A DNA stretch of 64,000 nt from Musa acuminata AAA Group (GCF_036884655.1 NC_088359.1:18232501-18296500), one strand, 5' to 3'; shown: positions 1 through 10,022, counted from the stretch's first letter. The notes: generated by a model not told the origin, from the sequence alone. Numbers and translations: made by a program.

Positions 1-362
1 AATTTTGTAGAAATTTGAATAGAAAAAATACAATAGCAAGATCGAACAGATGGTGCTATGCGGTTGGAATTCTGCAATGTATCTTTCATCGTAGAGATGA
101 AAACTTTATGACGAAAAGTTTATGCAGCAATATAGGAATAATTTTTTTTTTTGATTTTCAAATAAGGATAACTAAATTGTAGCAGCAGTAAGGTAGAAAA
201 CCAGAACCTATTGCAATTCACGGGGAGATCAAAGGATGATCCGTGGTGGTGGAGATGATGATAGAATTTGGTGACTTGTGGGAATTGGTGGGCTATTGTG
301 GAGGGTTGATGGATAGCTATGGAAGGGCAGCGAGACGCCAAGAACGCTGCTCTGATACCAGG
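1..362 (-). mobile_element. Gypsy-1b 5' untranslated leader (partial)
   Basis: This stretch matches 36170-36739, the leader just inside the 5' LTR of Gypsy-1, over its whole length (same order of blocks, scattered substitutions). It is the start of a second Gypsy-1 family copy on the minus strand whose body lies left of the window. No coding potential is visible; short open frames on either strand have no conserved motif. Confidence 0.8.
349..360 (-). promoter_or_regulatory. Primer binding site of Gypsy-1b
   Basis: On the minus strand this reads TGGTATCAGAGC, complementary to the 3' end of plant initiator tRNA-Met, the usual primer for plant LTR retrotransposons. It lies two bases inside the LTR at 363-798 and fixes the element's orientation. 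Confidence 0.85.
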
Positions 363-798
363 TGATAGAACTCTTACAGATTCTAAACTTGGGGTTGATC
401 TCTTTAGGGGATCGGCCTCCTTGGAACTCTATAGGGGTTCCTCCCTCGAAGTTGTTGCTCAAAGGCTGCAGAAAAGATTCATCTATTGCTTATGAAAAGA
501 GGTGGAATACATGACTATTTATAGGGCTTCTATACCCTAACTCCTAATAGGACTCTTACTTAAGACTCCTACTTCTAAACAACTCCTAATAGGACTCCTA
601 CTCAAGACTCCTACTTCTAACCAACTTCTAATAGGACTCCTACTCAAGACTCCTATTCCTTTACAACTCCCTATTCTTCTATAAGAAATAACCTCCTAAC
701 CCTAGCCGGCCTCTTCACCTCTTTAATAGGGGTCGGCTTAGGTAGGTTTTACATGAATGTCCCTCTCAATTAGGACTCTCCTAGCTAGAGTCCTAACA
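363..798 (-). mobile_element. LTR of Gypsy-1b (5' LTR)
   Basis: The repeat begins TG and ends CA and aligns with the LTRs at 3053-3446 and 36740-37133. It is 436 bp against 394 bp for those copies; the 42-bp difference is exactly one unit of the internal tandem repeat. A TATAAATA box lies on the minus strand at 516-523, in keeping with minus-strand transcription. The next five bases (cgaac, 799-803) would be the target duplication, whose partner is outside the window. Confidence 0.85.
539..664. repeat. 42-bp tandem repeat in Gypsy-1b LTR
   Basis: Three units of about 42 bp, each starting with a form of aactcctaataggactc. The corresponding LTRs at 3053 and 36740 carry only two units. Confidence 0.8.
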
Positions 799-941
799 CG
801 AACACCCATCAAACTTAACTCCGGTAGACTTGCTTTATGTTTTCAAGCTTCTATAGTTAATCCTGCACACTTAACTCAATAATATTAATTAGATCAATTA
901 ACCCATCAATTGATTTCATCATCAAAATTTGAGATTCAACA
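799..941 (-). mobile_element. Copia-A 3' LTR remnant
   Basis: These bases align with the last part of the Copia-B LTR (about 43010-43150), ending in gagattcaaca just before a polypurine tract. The rest of the LTR lies beyond the Gypsy-1b insertion, outside the window. Confidence 0.8.
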
Positions 942-2057
942 ATCTCCCCCTTTTTGATGATGACAATCAATTGATGATGGAGTTAGACATAACTCCCCCT
1001 ATCTATATGCCATATTATGAGAAGATAAAAACACTTGAATTGAATCTCTTTGAATTCAAGCCTAAGCCGATAAGTTCTATCTGTTGAACTTATCGCTATT
1101 CTCAATAAGCATGAGCAAATACGAAACTTCATATTTCTCATAGTTTCAAGCTATAAAGATTGTTTTCAAGTCGAATGATGAAAGACAATTATCATTTCAA
1201 CAAGAGATATGAACTTTCAACATGAATCTCATGATATAAATGTAAGGCATGATTAAGCAATCTAAAAACTTGCAATATTCTCAAGGAGTTTTGTGATGTA
1301 TTTAGGACATGTACACTGGCTCTTGCAATTTAGACAAGTCATGTTATCGATGCATATAATTCATATAAGACCTTTGCAATACACAAGCTTTTGCAATTTA
1401 TATAAGTCATGCTTTCACATTGACATACAATTCATCAATCTTTTACTCATTCTTCTCGTATTAATACAGGCTCTTGCAATTGATATAAGTCATGCTATCG
1501 ATGCATACAAGACATTTGCATTAACACAAGCTTTTGTAAGTCATATAAGTCATGCTATCACATTGGCATATAATTCATCAATCTTTTACTCATTCTTCTC
1601 GCATTAATACAGGCTCTTGCAATTGATATAAGTCATGCTATCGATTAATACCAGACATTTACATTAACACAAGCTTTTGTAAGTCATATTAGTCATGCTA
1701 TCACATTGGCATATAATTCATCAATCTTTTACTCATTCTTCTACCCCTTTGTCATCAACAAAAAGGAGATGAGACTTTTAAGTATAGAATTTGTGATTGA
1801 AAATTCACCATGAAGATTGATCATTTGGCATTCATAAGGTTATACAAAATTTAGCTTATTAAACAGAATCCAAAATTCATCTTAATAGAAAAAAATCAGC
1901 ATTCATTCAAAATTCATCATATTTGAAAAATTCAGCATTCGTTAAAAACAGCATGGCATTTATACAAAAGAAAAAAGATGGCAAAAGTTTAACTTGGCAT
2001 TAAGAGTAATCATACAAGGATCGCATGTCAAGGTAACAGAATAAGAAGGCATATCGA
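942..2057 (-). other. Copia-A 3' noncoding region with repeated polypurine-like tracts
   Basis: AT-rich sequence between the additional ORF and the LTR. The minus strand carries the polypurine tract next to the LTR (about 942-956, AAAAAGGGGGAGAT type) and further GGGGGAG-like tracts near 990 and 1740; the one near 1740 precedes the motif tcatcaacaaaaagg, which recurs in Copia-B and Copia-C. No convincing ORF. Confidence 0.7.
1297..1740. repeat. 143-bp tandem repeat in Copia-A 3' region
   Basis: The phrase ttcatcaatcttttactc recurs at 1431, 1574 and 1717, a period of exactly 143 bp, and the blocks between also match (aagtcatgctatc, acacaagctttt). About three units, the outer ones partial. Confidence 0.8.
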
Positions 2058-3052
2058 TTAATCCTTAGGAGGAAATCCATAGTTCTTATACATGACATCT
2101 ATTTTTTGATTCATTTGTAGTAGTTCCTTCAAGATTTCAATTTGCTGAATTTGAATTTGCTCTTGTTGTGATTTGAGTTGTTCTTGTTGTGATTTGATCT
2201 GATGTAATTCTGCCATAATGAGTTCTTCAAAAGATGAATTAGGAGCTGAAGGTGTTGCACCAAATGGACTAGGAGAAGGAGATTCATTTCACTTAAAATT
2301 TGGTGTTTCGGGGTGTTCTATTGGTGGGGGAATTGGATCAGTCCTTCTATATTGCCTAACCCATATATCATTGCTAAATATGCACCTTAGTCTTTTCAGT
2401 AGATTTCTATTGATGGTGTTAAATCGATCAACTTGAATTATTTCCTCATCAGGCGAGACACAAATATCATGGGCAAGTATTAGTCGAGTGATTACCCCCC
2501 CATATGGTAACATAGTGTCTTTAGCTATTATATATACTACATGTGTTGCCAGATTAAGTATCCAAAACAATTACGTTGTCCGGTCATAATCTAATACATG
2601 GTGCTTAGCTTTATTTGACTCATTTCATCTAGATGAAATTGCTTGGGAAGTAGTATGCTAGTCATGATGTGATGAAGAATCTTAGAGTTAAAGGGTAGTA
2701 AGTGCTCGCAACTTTTGGGTATCATGCCTAGGTTCGGATTTTCAAAAATAGTTTCTAAGGCTTTAGAGTAAGTTGCTCCGATTATATTAATATCCCATTT
2801 ATTTCTAAAGTAACAGCCCCTATCCTTTCCAGTAATTCCAATTAGTTCACAAATAGTAGTATCAAAGATTTAAATTTGTGTTCCTAAACGGTAGGTACTT
2901 AGGCTATCGTTGTCCACACATAAGTTTACATAAAATAGCCTAACTAACCAAGGATAAATTGGTTCATTGATTTGTAGGAGAGGTAAGGCATCTAAATGTG
3001 CAAACCATCTAATAGGTTCTAGGTTTCCAAGTTCATCAAGATCAAAATGTTT
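2058..3052 (-). pseudogene. Copia-A additional ORF (env-like position), main part
   Basis: In minus-strand order this is codons 44 onward of an ORF whose start is at 37270; the frame runs across the Gypsy-1 insertion once one copy of the tgttt duplication is discounted. The protein has a globular part with the motif LPYGGVITRL, resembling a domain common in plant retrotransposon proteins (Pfam calls it a putative plant transposon protein), and a glutamine-rich, probably coiled-coil tail (repeats of KSQQEQ) ending at a TAA at 2058-2060. Three in-frame stops break it: 2870-2872, about 2571-2573 and 2289-2291. Its place after pol and before the 3' LTR is that of the extra ORF in many Sireviruses. 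Its function is unknown; the env comparison is positional only. Confidence 0.75.
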
Positions 3053-3446
3053 TGTTAGAACCCTTGTATATTCTAAACTTGGGGTTAATCTCTTTAGGGG
3101 ATCGGCCTCCTTTGAACTCTATAGGGGTTCCTCCCTCCAAGTTGCTGCTCAAATGCTGCAGAAAAGATTCATCTATTGCTTATCAAAAGAGGAGGAATAA
3201 ATGGCTATTTATATGGTTTCTAAACCCTAACTCCTAATAGGACTCCTACTCAAGACTCCTACTTCTAACCAACTCCTAATATGACTTCTACTCAAGACTC
3301 CTATTCCTTTACAACTCCTAATTCATCTCTAAGAAACAACCTCCTAACCCTAGCCGGCCTCTTCACCTCTTTAATAGGGGTCGGCTTAGGTAGGTTTTAC
3401 ATGAATGTCCCTCTTAATTAGGACTCTCCTAGCTAGAGTCCTAACA
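3053..3446 (-). mobile_element. Gypsy-1 3' LTR
   Basis: TG...CA repeat matching 36740-37133 base for base over most of its length. TATAAATA box on the minus strand at 3206-3213. A purine-rich tract (minus strand GAAGAGGGCGGGTC, about 3447-3460) abuts it and serves as polypurine tract. Confidence 0.9.
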
Positions 3447-4795
3447 GACCCGCCCTCTTCAAATCAGCCTTGTCCTCGAGGCTAACGATTCATGAATTTT
3501 AGGAATTTGATCTTCAAGTCATCATAGTTCTCCCAAGTGGCATCTTCTGTTGGTAGGTTCACCCACTGTATTAGCACTTTAGTAGTGGGTCGTCGTCGTC
3601 GAGTCATGATCCGTCGATCAATAATGGCACTTGGCTGGGTCTGGAGTTCTCCTTGGATAGTAATATTTGGTGGGTGGCTTTGGGCTATCTCCAAGCACCT
3701 ATTTACAACTTTTGTCTAGCCGTTGATTTGTGGGTGATATACCGTACTCCTTTTTAATTTAGTACCATACATATGGAATAACTTTGTCCAAAATCTGCTC
3801 GTGAAGATGCAAGTAGAATTTATCATAAGCACAATACGTCCCTTATAGTGTAATTCTTTTGAGTCCCAATTGTAATGAGCCATGGAGCTTGGTGCTTCCT
3901 CCAATTTTTTTATAATCTTACTAGTCTCTAAATCTTCCTGTCATTCCATCTTAATATCCTCAAGGAAGTCGCTAGTTGGAAGTGAAATGGCCGAAACTTC
4001 AGCTTGCTCGGGTAGCTACGAAAGCGCATCTGCAATAACATTTTCTTTCCCCTTTTTGTAAGTTATTTCATAATCAAATCCAAGAAGTTTTGTTACCCAT
4101 TTTTGCTGCTCAAGGGATGATATCTTTCGCTCCAAAAAGTACTTGAGGCTTTTATGGTCGGTTTTAATTTAAAATCGTCGACCAATCAAGTAGGGTCTCC
4201 ACCTCGTTGCTACGCGCACAATGGCGAGCATCTCCTTATCATATGTTGACTTATTTTGATGGGAGGGAGATAATGCCTAGCTAGTGTCTATGAGTGGTCG
4301 ACCATCTTGCATGATAATGGCTCCAATTCCGACTCCAAATGCGTCGACCTCAATAATGAAGGGTCGGTTGAAATCTGGTAGTGTGAGTACCGGCGTCGTC
4401 ATCATGGCTGCCTTAAGTTTGTCGAAGGCAGTGGAGGCTCTTTCTAACCATTGGAAGATATCTTTTTCCAGTAAGAAAGTAAGTGGTGCATTGATCTTTC
4501 CATAGTTTTTCACGAACTTACGATAGTAGCCTGTTAAACCTAGAAAGCCATGTAGCAATTTTATGTTCCTCGGGGTAGGCCAATTTTGAATTGCTTCAGT
4601 TTTGAAGGGGTCCACTATCACACCTTCCTCGGATATGATATGCCCAAGATATTCCACCTACTGTTGAAGAAAGCAAAAATTCGTAGTGGTTGTTGTGTGT
4701 TCAAAAGTTGTTTTCGGTATGTCTTCTTCGCACACACATATTTGATGATACCCGGATCAAAGGTTCAGCTTTGTGAAGATTTGTGCTCCCATTAA
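3447..4795 (-). pseudogene. Gypsy-1 pol remnant (RT end, RNase H, integrase, chromodomain)
   Basis: Reading the minus strand from 4657: an RT/RNase H segment with YLGHIIS, FLGLTGYYRKF and the usual RNase H start; then about 4260-4020 the TDHKSLK and [12 protein letters not shown] motifs; then a linker; then integrase reduced to FTSRFW and YHPQ motifs (3716-3904); then a C-terminal chromodomain ending VLIQWVNLPTEDATWENYDDL (3482-3694). At least two internal deletions are visible: one fuses the linker to the middle of the integrase core near 3820-3840, removing the zinc finger and first catalytic aspartates, the other joins integrase to the chromodomain region near 3700. Stops and frameshifts separate the pieces. 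The chromodomain marks it as a chromovirus. Confidence 0.8.
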
Positions 4796-7367
4796 TCGAG
4801 CCCTCTCACCCTACCCAAGTGCTAGGTCGGCTCTGAATTTCATATCAAACAGTTAGAAGGTGAAGTGGGATTCCAAACATAATATGGTCTATTCATTTCT
4901 GAATGTCCACCAAACATAATCTAGAGCATCGCGGGCTCTAAGCACATACCCTTCACCATTTTTGGCAAAGTTCCAAATAATCCCACAAACACCAGAGTAC
5001 AAAAGGGTATTGTGAACAATAAATTGGGACATATCGGAAGCACATGCGGAACAACGAAATGTACATGTGCCTTTATGAAACATTATGATACAAACATGAA
5101 GTTTACATAACAGATTTAGGTATCCAAATACATGTAGGATAAGAACATACAAGAATTCAAAGCAGTAATATAAAGCTCAATTGAATAAGAAAGCCAAAGG
5201 ATATCAATTTCCAAAGGAAAGAAACCAGAATATGCGAAATCGACCAAAGCTCGATTTCTGGCAGAATTCAAGAGGCACATTGAACAAATGATTCAAACTA
5301 TCAATCGTGCTCCAACATACTCAAGAAAGCTATCAAAAGAAAGGTTTATGAGTCTATATTCTGATCAAATAATTTTTGTCAAAATCAGAGGTCAATACAT
5401 GAAGTTATAATCATAACAAGGTAGAAAGGTCAGAATCTCAGACGTTGCATAGATTCGGATCGATATGTCTAAACAAGAGATATATCAAATGCAAGGCTAG
5501 AACAATTCGAAGTTCCTCATATTCAAATCAAATGTAGAGATAGAATTACAGTAAGAAAAGATCAAGACACTTGCAATAGGAAAGATTAGAACAATAACAG
5601 GAGAAACGATCGGGAAACTTTCCTTTTGAAGGTTTTGATCCAAAGATTCGAAGAAGGTGTACGCTCGAATCCTTTTTCTACTTTTCCTCCATCCCCTCCC
5701 TGTTTCGTTTTGTGCACTAGTTTTCTTTCTTTCTTCGCAACTACACCACGTGTTGAACATCGAGGCACAGTCACCTGCTCTCTCTTACTCTCATTCCTTC
5801 TTTTTCTTTCCCAAACGCAGCTGCCACAGCCGCCACCGCTGCCGCTGCCACAATCGCAGCCCCTTCCACCGCACTACCTTCCTTCCTCCCTTCTCTCGCA
5901 GACATAACTGCTGCATATGCAGTCGCTGCCGCTGCGACCGTAATCCCGTCCGCAGCCCCTTTTTCCCCCTTTCCTTTCTTTTCTTTCCCAGATGCAACTG
6001 CCGCAGTCGCAGTCGCAGTCGCAGCCATGGCCGCAGCCATCACAGCCGCAGCCTCTTCTTCCTCCCCTGCTCTATTTCCTCTCCTTCTCTTCCAGCTGCA
6101 GCTGCCACTGCCACAGCTGCCTCCCCTTCTCTTCCTCTCTTCTTCCCTTTTCCTTTCTCTTCTTCTTCCTTTCCTTCTCTTCTTTCCCAGCTGCACTGCT
6201 GCAGACGCAGCCTCAGCCACGGCCACAGCCTCTTCTTCCTCCCCTGCTCATCTTCCTCTCCTTCTTCTCTTCCAACTGCAGCTGCCATCGCCGCAGCCGC
6301 AGCCCCTTCTTTCCCTTCTCTTCTTCCTCTCCTTCCCTTCTACCTTTCTCTTCCTCTTTCCCTGCCATAGCTGCAGCTGCCACAGCCGCAGCCGCAGCTA
6401 CTTCTTTCCCTTATCCTCTTCCTTCTCCTTCCTTTCTTCTTCTTCTCTTCTTCTCCTTCCTCCCCTTCTTCTCCCCGACGAACAGCACCTCCTTTCCTCT
6501 GTTTCCTCCTGCAGGAAACAGAGGTGCCGCCTCTTCACCCGCTTCTACTTCTTCTCTTCTTCCTACCATCTCTTCATCTCCTTCTCTTCCAGCCGCAGCT
6601 TCCACCGCCGCAGCCGTAGCTCCTCCTTTCCCTTCTCTTCTTCTTCTCCTCTTCTTCTTCCCTCCTCCCCGGCGTCACACACACCCTCTCCTCTCTTTCC
6701 TCTGTAGGAAACAGAGGTATCACAACCTCTTCTCCTGCTTCCTCTTCCTCTTCTTCTTCTTCTCCTCTTCGAACGCCCCACACCTCTCCTCTGTTTCCAC
6801 CTGCAGGAAACAGAGGTGCTGCAGCCCTAGCTGCTGCCATCTCTCGCTCCTCTCCCTCTTCCCTCTATTTTCCCTCTTCTTCTCCTCTTCCCTTTTCCTC
6901 CCCAACGCAACACCCCTCCTCGCTGCAGCCTTGCCACAGCTATCCTCCTCTCTTCTTCTTCTTCTTCTTCTTTTTCTTCTTCTTCCCTTCTCCTCCCCAA
7001 CGCCCCACACATCCTCTCCTCTGTTTCCACCTGGTGGAAACAGAGGTGCTGCAGCCCTAGTTGTAGCTGCTGCCTCTCTCTCTCTCCTCTCCATCTTCCC
7101 TCTCTTCTTCTTCTTCTTCTTCTTTTCTTCTCTTCTCCCTCTTCTTCCTCCTCTTCTTCTCCCTCTTCTTCTCTTCTCCCTCTACTTCTCTTCTTCTTCT
7201 CCCCACGCCCCACCGCTCCACTCGAGAAACAGAGAGAGGTGGGAGGCGGTGGGATAAAACCGAAATTTTCGGTTTTCTTTATTTTTTCTTTTTATAACTT
7301 AACAGTTTAGTCTTTGAAATTTCTATATTTACATATAGGTCCTCCAATTTACATATAAATCCTTACA
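4796..7367 (-). mobile_element. Gypsy-2 left LTR, truncated
   Basis: Aligns with 24577-27185 and about 29946-32584. Roughly the first 1.1 kb (plus-strand order) is missing; the junction with Gypsy-1 pol is at about 4796 (tcgagccctctc). A roughly 30-bp deletion just before the end removes the block present at 27152-27181. Confidence 0.85.
5640..7260. repeat. Polypyrimidine tract with four hairpins (left Gypsy-2 LTR)
   Basis: About 1.6 kb with an extreme C+T bias on the plus strand, built of CTT, CTC and CTG-rich runs. Four inverted repeats interrupt it, at 6496-6524 (12-bp perfect arms CCTCTGTTTCCT / AGGAAACAGAGG), near 6693-6717 (one mismatch), 6788-6816 (11-bp arms) and 7018-7046 (14-bp perfect arms). 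Long plus-strand frames here (for example 5992-7257) encode only S, L, P and F runs and are composition artefacts. A further palindrome aaaccgaaattttcggttt lies at about 7258-7276. Confidence 0.85.
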
Positions 7368-9011
7368 CTCTCCCCCCTTAAAAGAAAATTTAGTCCTCTA
7401 AATTAGTCATAGCTCAATCAATGAAAAGATGAGGATTATGATTTCTTTATTTCCTCATTCTGCTCTTAAATAATTTCATCAATATAATACAATTACACAA
7501 TTATCCAAGAGTAACCGAAATATACTCCTCCTTGATTCTCAATAGATGGTAACCCGACCTTCAATCAATCTTTGAAAATACTTGTGCACCCTGCAGTTAA
7601 TCAAACAAGTCGTCATTTTAGAGAGTACTCGTTTTTTATGGTCATGATTCAACTGTCTATAATCAATACAAAGCCTCAATGTTCCATCCATCTTTTCAAC
7701 TAAACACCGGAGTACCCCATGATGAAATATTAAGCCAAATAAAATTCTTATTGAATAGTCGTTGTAGTTGCTTTTCTAATTCCATTTACTGAAATGATGA
7801 AATTCTGTAGAGAGGCTTAGATATTGGGATTGTCCCAAGGACCAAATCAAAAGCAAAGTCACGTTTTGGAGGTAATTCGGGCAAATCATCTTAGGATATA
7901 TTAGGCAATGAGATAAATCAAGTCCAATACTCTGAAAATAAAAGATCGGCTGATCAAATATGCAAAAAGTAATCATTTGTTATATACCAATCCATACTGG
8001 TATGATAAGAAGATAGCCAATCCATACCAAGTATAATATCAAAACTCCAAATCTCTAGGAGAACCTAAATAAGCAAAAAGTTCAACTTCTTCAATAAAAT
8101 CAGACAAGAGGACCAGATTCAAGTTCGTTATCAAAGAATCTCCAATGATCATATTTACATATAGCACATAATGCAATGGTCTAGGTTGCATACCCAAGTG
8201 ATAAGCAAAATATTACGAATCAAATCGTAGATAGGACCCATGGTCAAACAAATATTTACATTCTTTCATAAACATGCATAATACTTTCAACTACTAATTC
8301 AGAAGTTTTAGAATCATATTCAGTGATAGCATACACTCTAACATGGGCTAATGATTTAAGAGGCAGTGACTCTTTCTTCTTGTTCAAGGGGCAATCTTTT
8401 ATTTTATGATCCAACTTTCTACAAACAAAATAGACTCTAGTCACCAGAAAAAAATAAATTTGTTTCATAATTTAACTTGTAATTCACACATGATTGAGTC
8501 ATTTATGGTGACTTTCCATTTCAAATCCAAATGTCTTGACCCTCTTGTTATTACTTTCTGATTCATTTCCAATCATATTTTTTTTTTGGTAAACTTGTCC
8601 TAGCTATTCTTGTCCTTGATCTCTAGAAATTCTTTTCATTGTTCCCATTAATAATAAGCCTCTACTTCCAATATAAGGTGGCAAAAGAAATCTTTTGGTC
8701 ATTGAAACAATTTAGTACATCAAATATATTTTCTATTCGCATCATCCATTTTTCTACCACCAACGAAATTAGGTTCACCACGCTTTCGCTGTACCACTCT
8801 GATTTGATATCCCCGATCAACGCTTTCATCCCACTTAATTAATCAGAAACAATTAAAATAGACGGACCAAATTACCTCATCATCCTTGATTCCTAAAATG
8901 CATCAAAGAAAATTTTCACCAATCACTGTACTTCACTAGACCTCAATATATTTTGCACGTCAACATATCAAATATTTCAGTAATCCTCAAACCATGCTCT
9001 GATACCACCTC
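7368..9011 (-). pseudogene. Gypsy-2 internal region 1 (degenerate gag, protease, RT scraps)
   Basis: In minus order from the primer site: remnants of gag, a zinc knuckle reduced to YFVCRKLDHKIKDC (first cysteine lost compared with CFAC in Gypsy-3) at about 8390-8430, an aspartic-protease stretch with FDHGS in place of a normal D-S/T-G site (about 8230), and a short RT piece with [10 protein letters not shown] (about 7650-7690). The whole is 1.64 kb, against 4.57 kb in Gypsy-3, so most of RT, RNase H and integrase are deleted. A polypurine tract (minus strand TTTTAAGGGGGGAGAG) adjoins the LTR at 7368. Confidence 0.75.
8996..9007 (-). promoter_or_regulatory. Gypsy-2 primer binding site, copy 1
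   Basis: Minus strand TGGTATCAGAGC, complementary to initiator tRNA-Met, four bases from the LTR edge at 9012. The same site recurs at 28815-28826. Confidence 0.85.
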
Positions 9012-9064
9012 TGTCACGCCCCTCAAAATATCCATGATATTAAAATTTTCAACACAAACCAATC
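9012..9064 (-). mobile_element. Gypsy-2 middle LTR, outer fragment
   Basis: First 53 bp (plus-strand order) of the middle LTR, matching 28831-28883. The LTR resumes at about 23531. Fourteen bases present at 28884-28897 are missing between the two parts, where the badnavirus is inserted. Confidence 0.85.
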
Positions 9065-9345
9065 TCTATTTCGTGAGAGGTCTATTTTCCGAGAGTAAGG
9101 CAGTGATAGTTTTTATGGAGTGCTTGAGTCCTTTGATTTCTTTTTCTAGACTATGATTTTTCTCAATAATGGCCTTGAAATTTTTCAAATGGACTCTACT
9201 AGGCAGGCAGATTCTATCGTAGATAACCGAAAGATTATGGGCTAGTTCTTTTCTTGTAGGATTTATGGTTTCAGCAAGATCAAGGTAGTCAAGCTTAGAG
9301 GTATGGGAATTAGCATACCATTGTTGTATAGCTTCTTCCCATCTA
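9065..9345 (-). pseudogene. Second, partial copy of badnavirus ORF1
   Basis: Nearly identical to 23047-23331, the N-terminal two thirds of ORF1. The copy stops at the LTR junction near 9065. Compared with the other copy it lacks 11 bp, including the start codon, lost between two atctat direct repeats near 9340. It cannot be translated as ORF1. Confidence 0.85.
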
Positions 9346-9503
9346 TTTCAAACTAGGGGATCATGAGACTTTCTTCCCTATTCTTTTTGTTTCGTTGCTT
9401 CACCTTTTCAGTGTGCTTACGGGTCTCCTTGCCCTTTTGACACCTTACGTCTATTAGCAATTTCACTCTTGGAACAGAAAGTACTAATTCATGACCCTCC
9501 CTC
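9346..9503 (-). other. Duplicated badnavirus leader segment
   Basis: Matches 23332-23491, the leader just upstream of ORF1. At about 9503 it joins the ORF3 RNase H fragment directly. A 9-bp inverted repeat (catgaccct / agggtcatg) straddles the joint. Confidence 0.8.
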
Positions 9504-9887
9504 TAGGGTCATGTTTCTGTTTTTTCCATTTATAGATTCCTCCCCATCCTTCCATGCATCGGTCTGTTTCGAGTATTATGAAACAATCTTCGGGGGGTAC
9601 CTCTAGATCTGGGAGATTTTGTACCAGGTTTTTGATGTCTCTAATTAATTTCCAATCCTGTTCGTTTAGCCTTTTCTCTCCAGTTGGGCTTGTTTTTGAA
9701 TATAACGGGCCTAAAAGCCTGCCCAGGTTGTGTATATAGTTTCTTGCATAGTTTAGGATTCCCAACCACGATCTGAGGCCTTTCTTTGTAGTGAGATCTT
9801 CTTCTTGATAGCCAATGATCCTTTTGATAATATGGGGTCGTAGCTTGATTCTAGAATTTTCCAAAACTGCCCCGAGAAATTCAATTT
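9504..9887 (-). pseudogene. Badnavirus ORF3 fragment: end of RT and start of RNase H
   Basis: Continues the RT frame interrupted by Copia-C at 18180 (five bases, aattt, are duplicated). Recognisable are SWLGILNYARNY in the connection region and an RNase H start around ILETD and GWGG. The frame then runs into leader sequence at about 9503, so the catalytic remainder of RNase H and the polyprotein C-terminus are missing. Rejoining is described only to explain the structure; the gene is truncated at this end. Confidence 0.85.
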
Positions 9888-10022
9888 TGTTAGGATCGAG
9901 AGCACTAAGAGGGGGGGGGGGGGGTGAATTAGTGCAGCGGAAATCTTTCAGCGATTAAAATCGAAAGCTACGTTCGTTCGATAAAAACTATTTTGATGCA
10001 AAAGCCGATTCTAAGATTACTT

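Noticed and set aside
1293..1607. 104-codon plus-strand frame
   Set aside because: Lies on the 143-bp tandem repeat, antisense to Copia-A, with no recognisable motif.
4889..5760. Two 87-codon minus-strand frames recurring in the Gypsy-2 LTRs (also near 25279, 30039, 30635)
   Set aside because: They recur because LTRs are copies; no known domain, one is interrupted or shortened in the middle LTR, and they lie in LTR noncoding context.
5771..7213. Minus-strand Glu/Lys/Arg-rich frames in the same tract
   Set aside because: GAA, GAG and AAG repeats lack stops; no domain, and frames are not conserved in phase among the three LTR copies.
5657..7257. Long plus-strand frames (up to about 420 codons) in the CT-rich LTR tract, repeated near 25401-27157 and 30769-32489
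   Set aside because: Ser/Leu/Pro/Phe runs from CTT and CTC repeats, open in several frames at once and antisense to the element. Composition artefact, present three times only because the LTR is.
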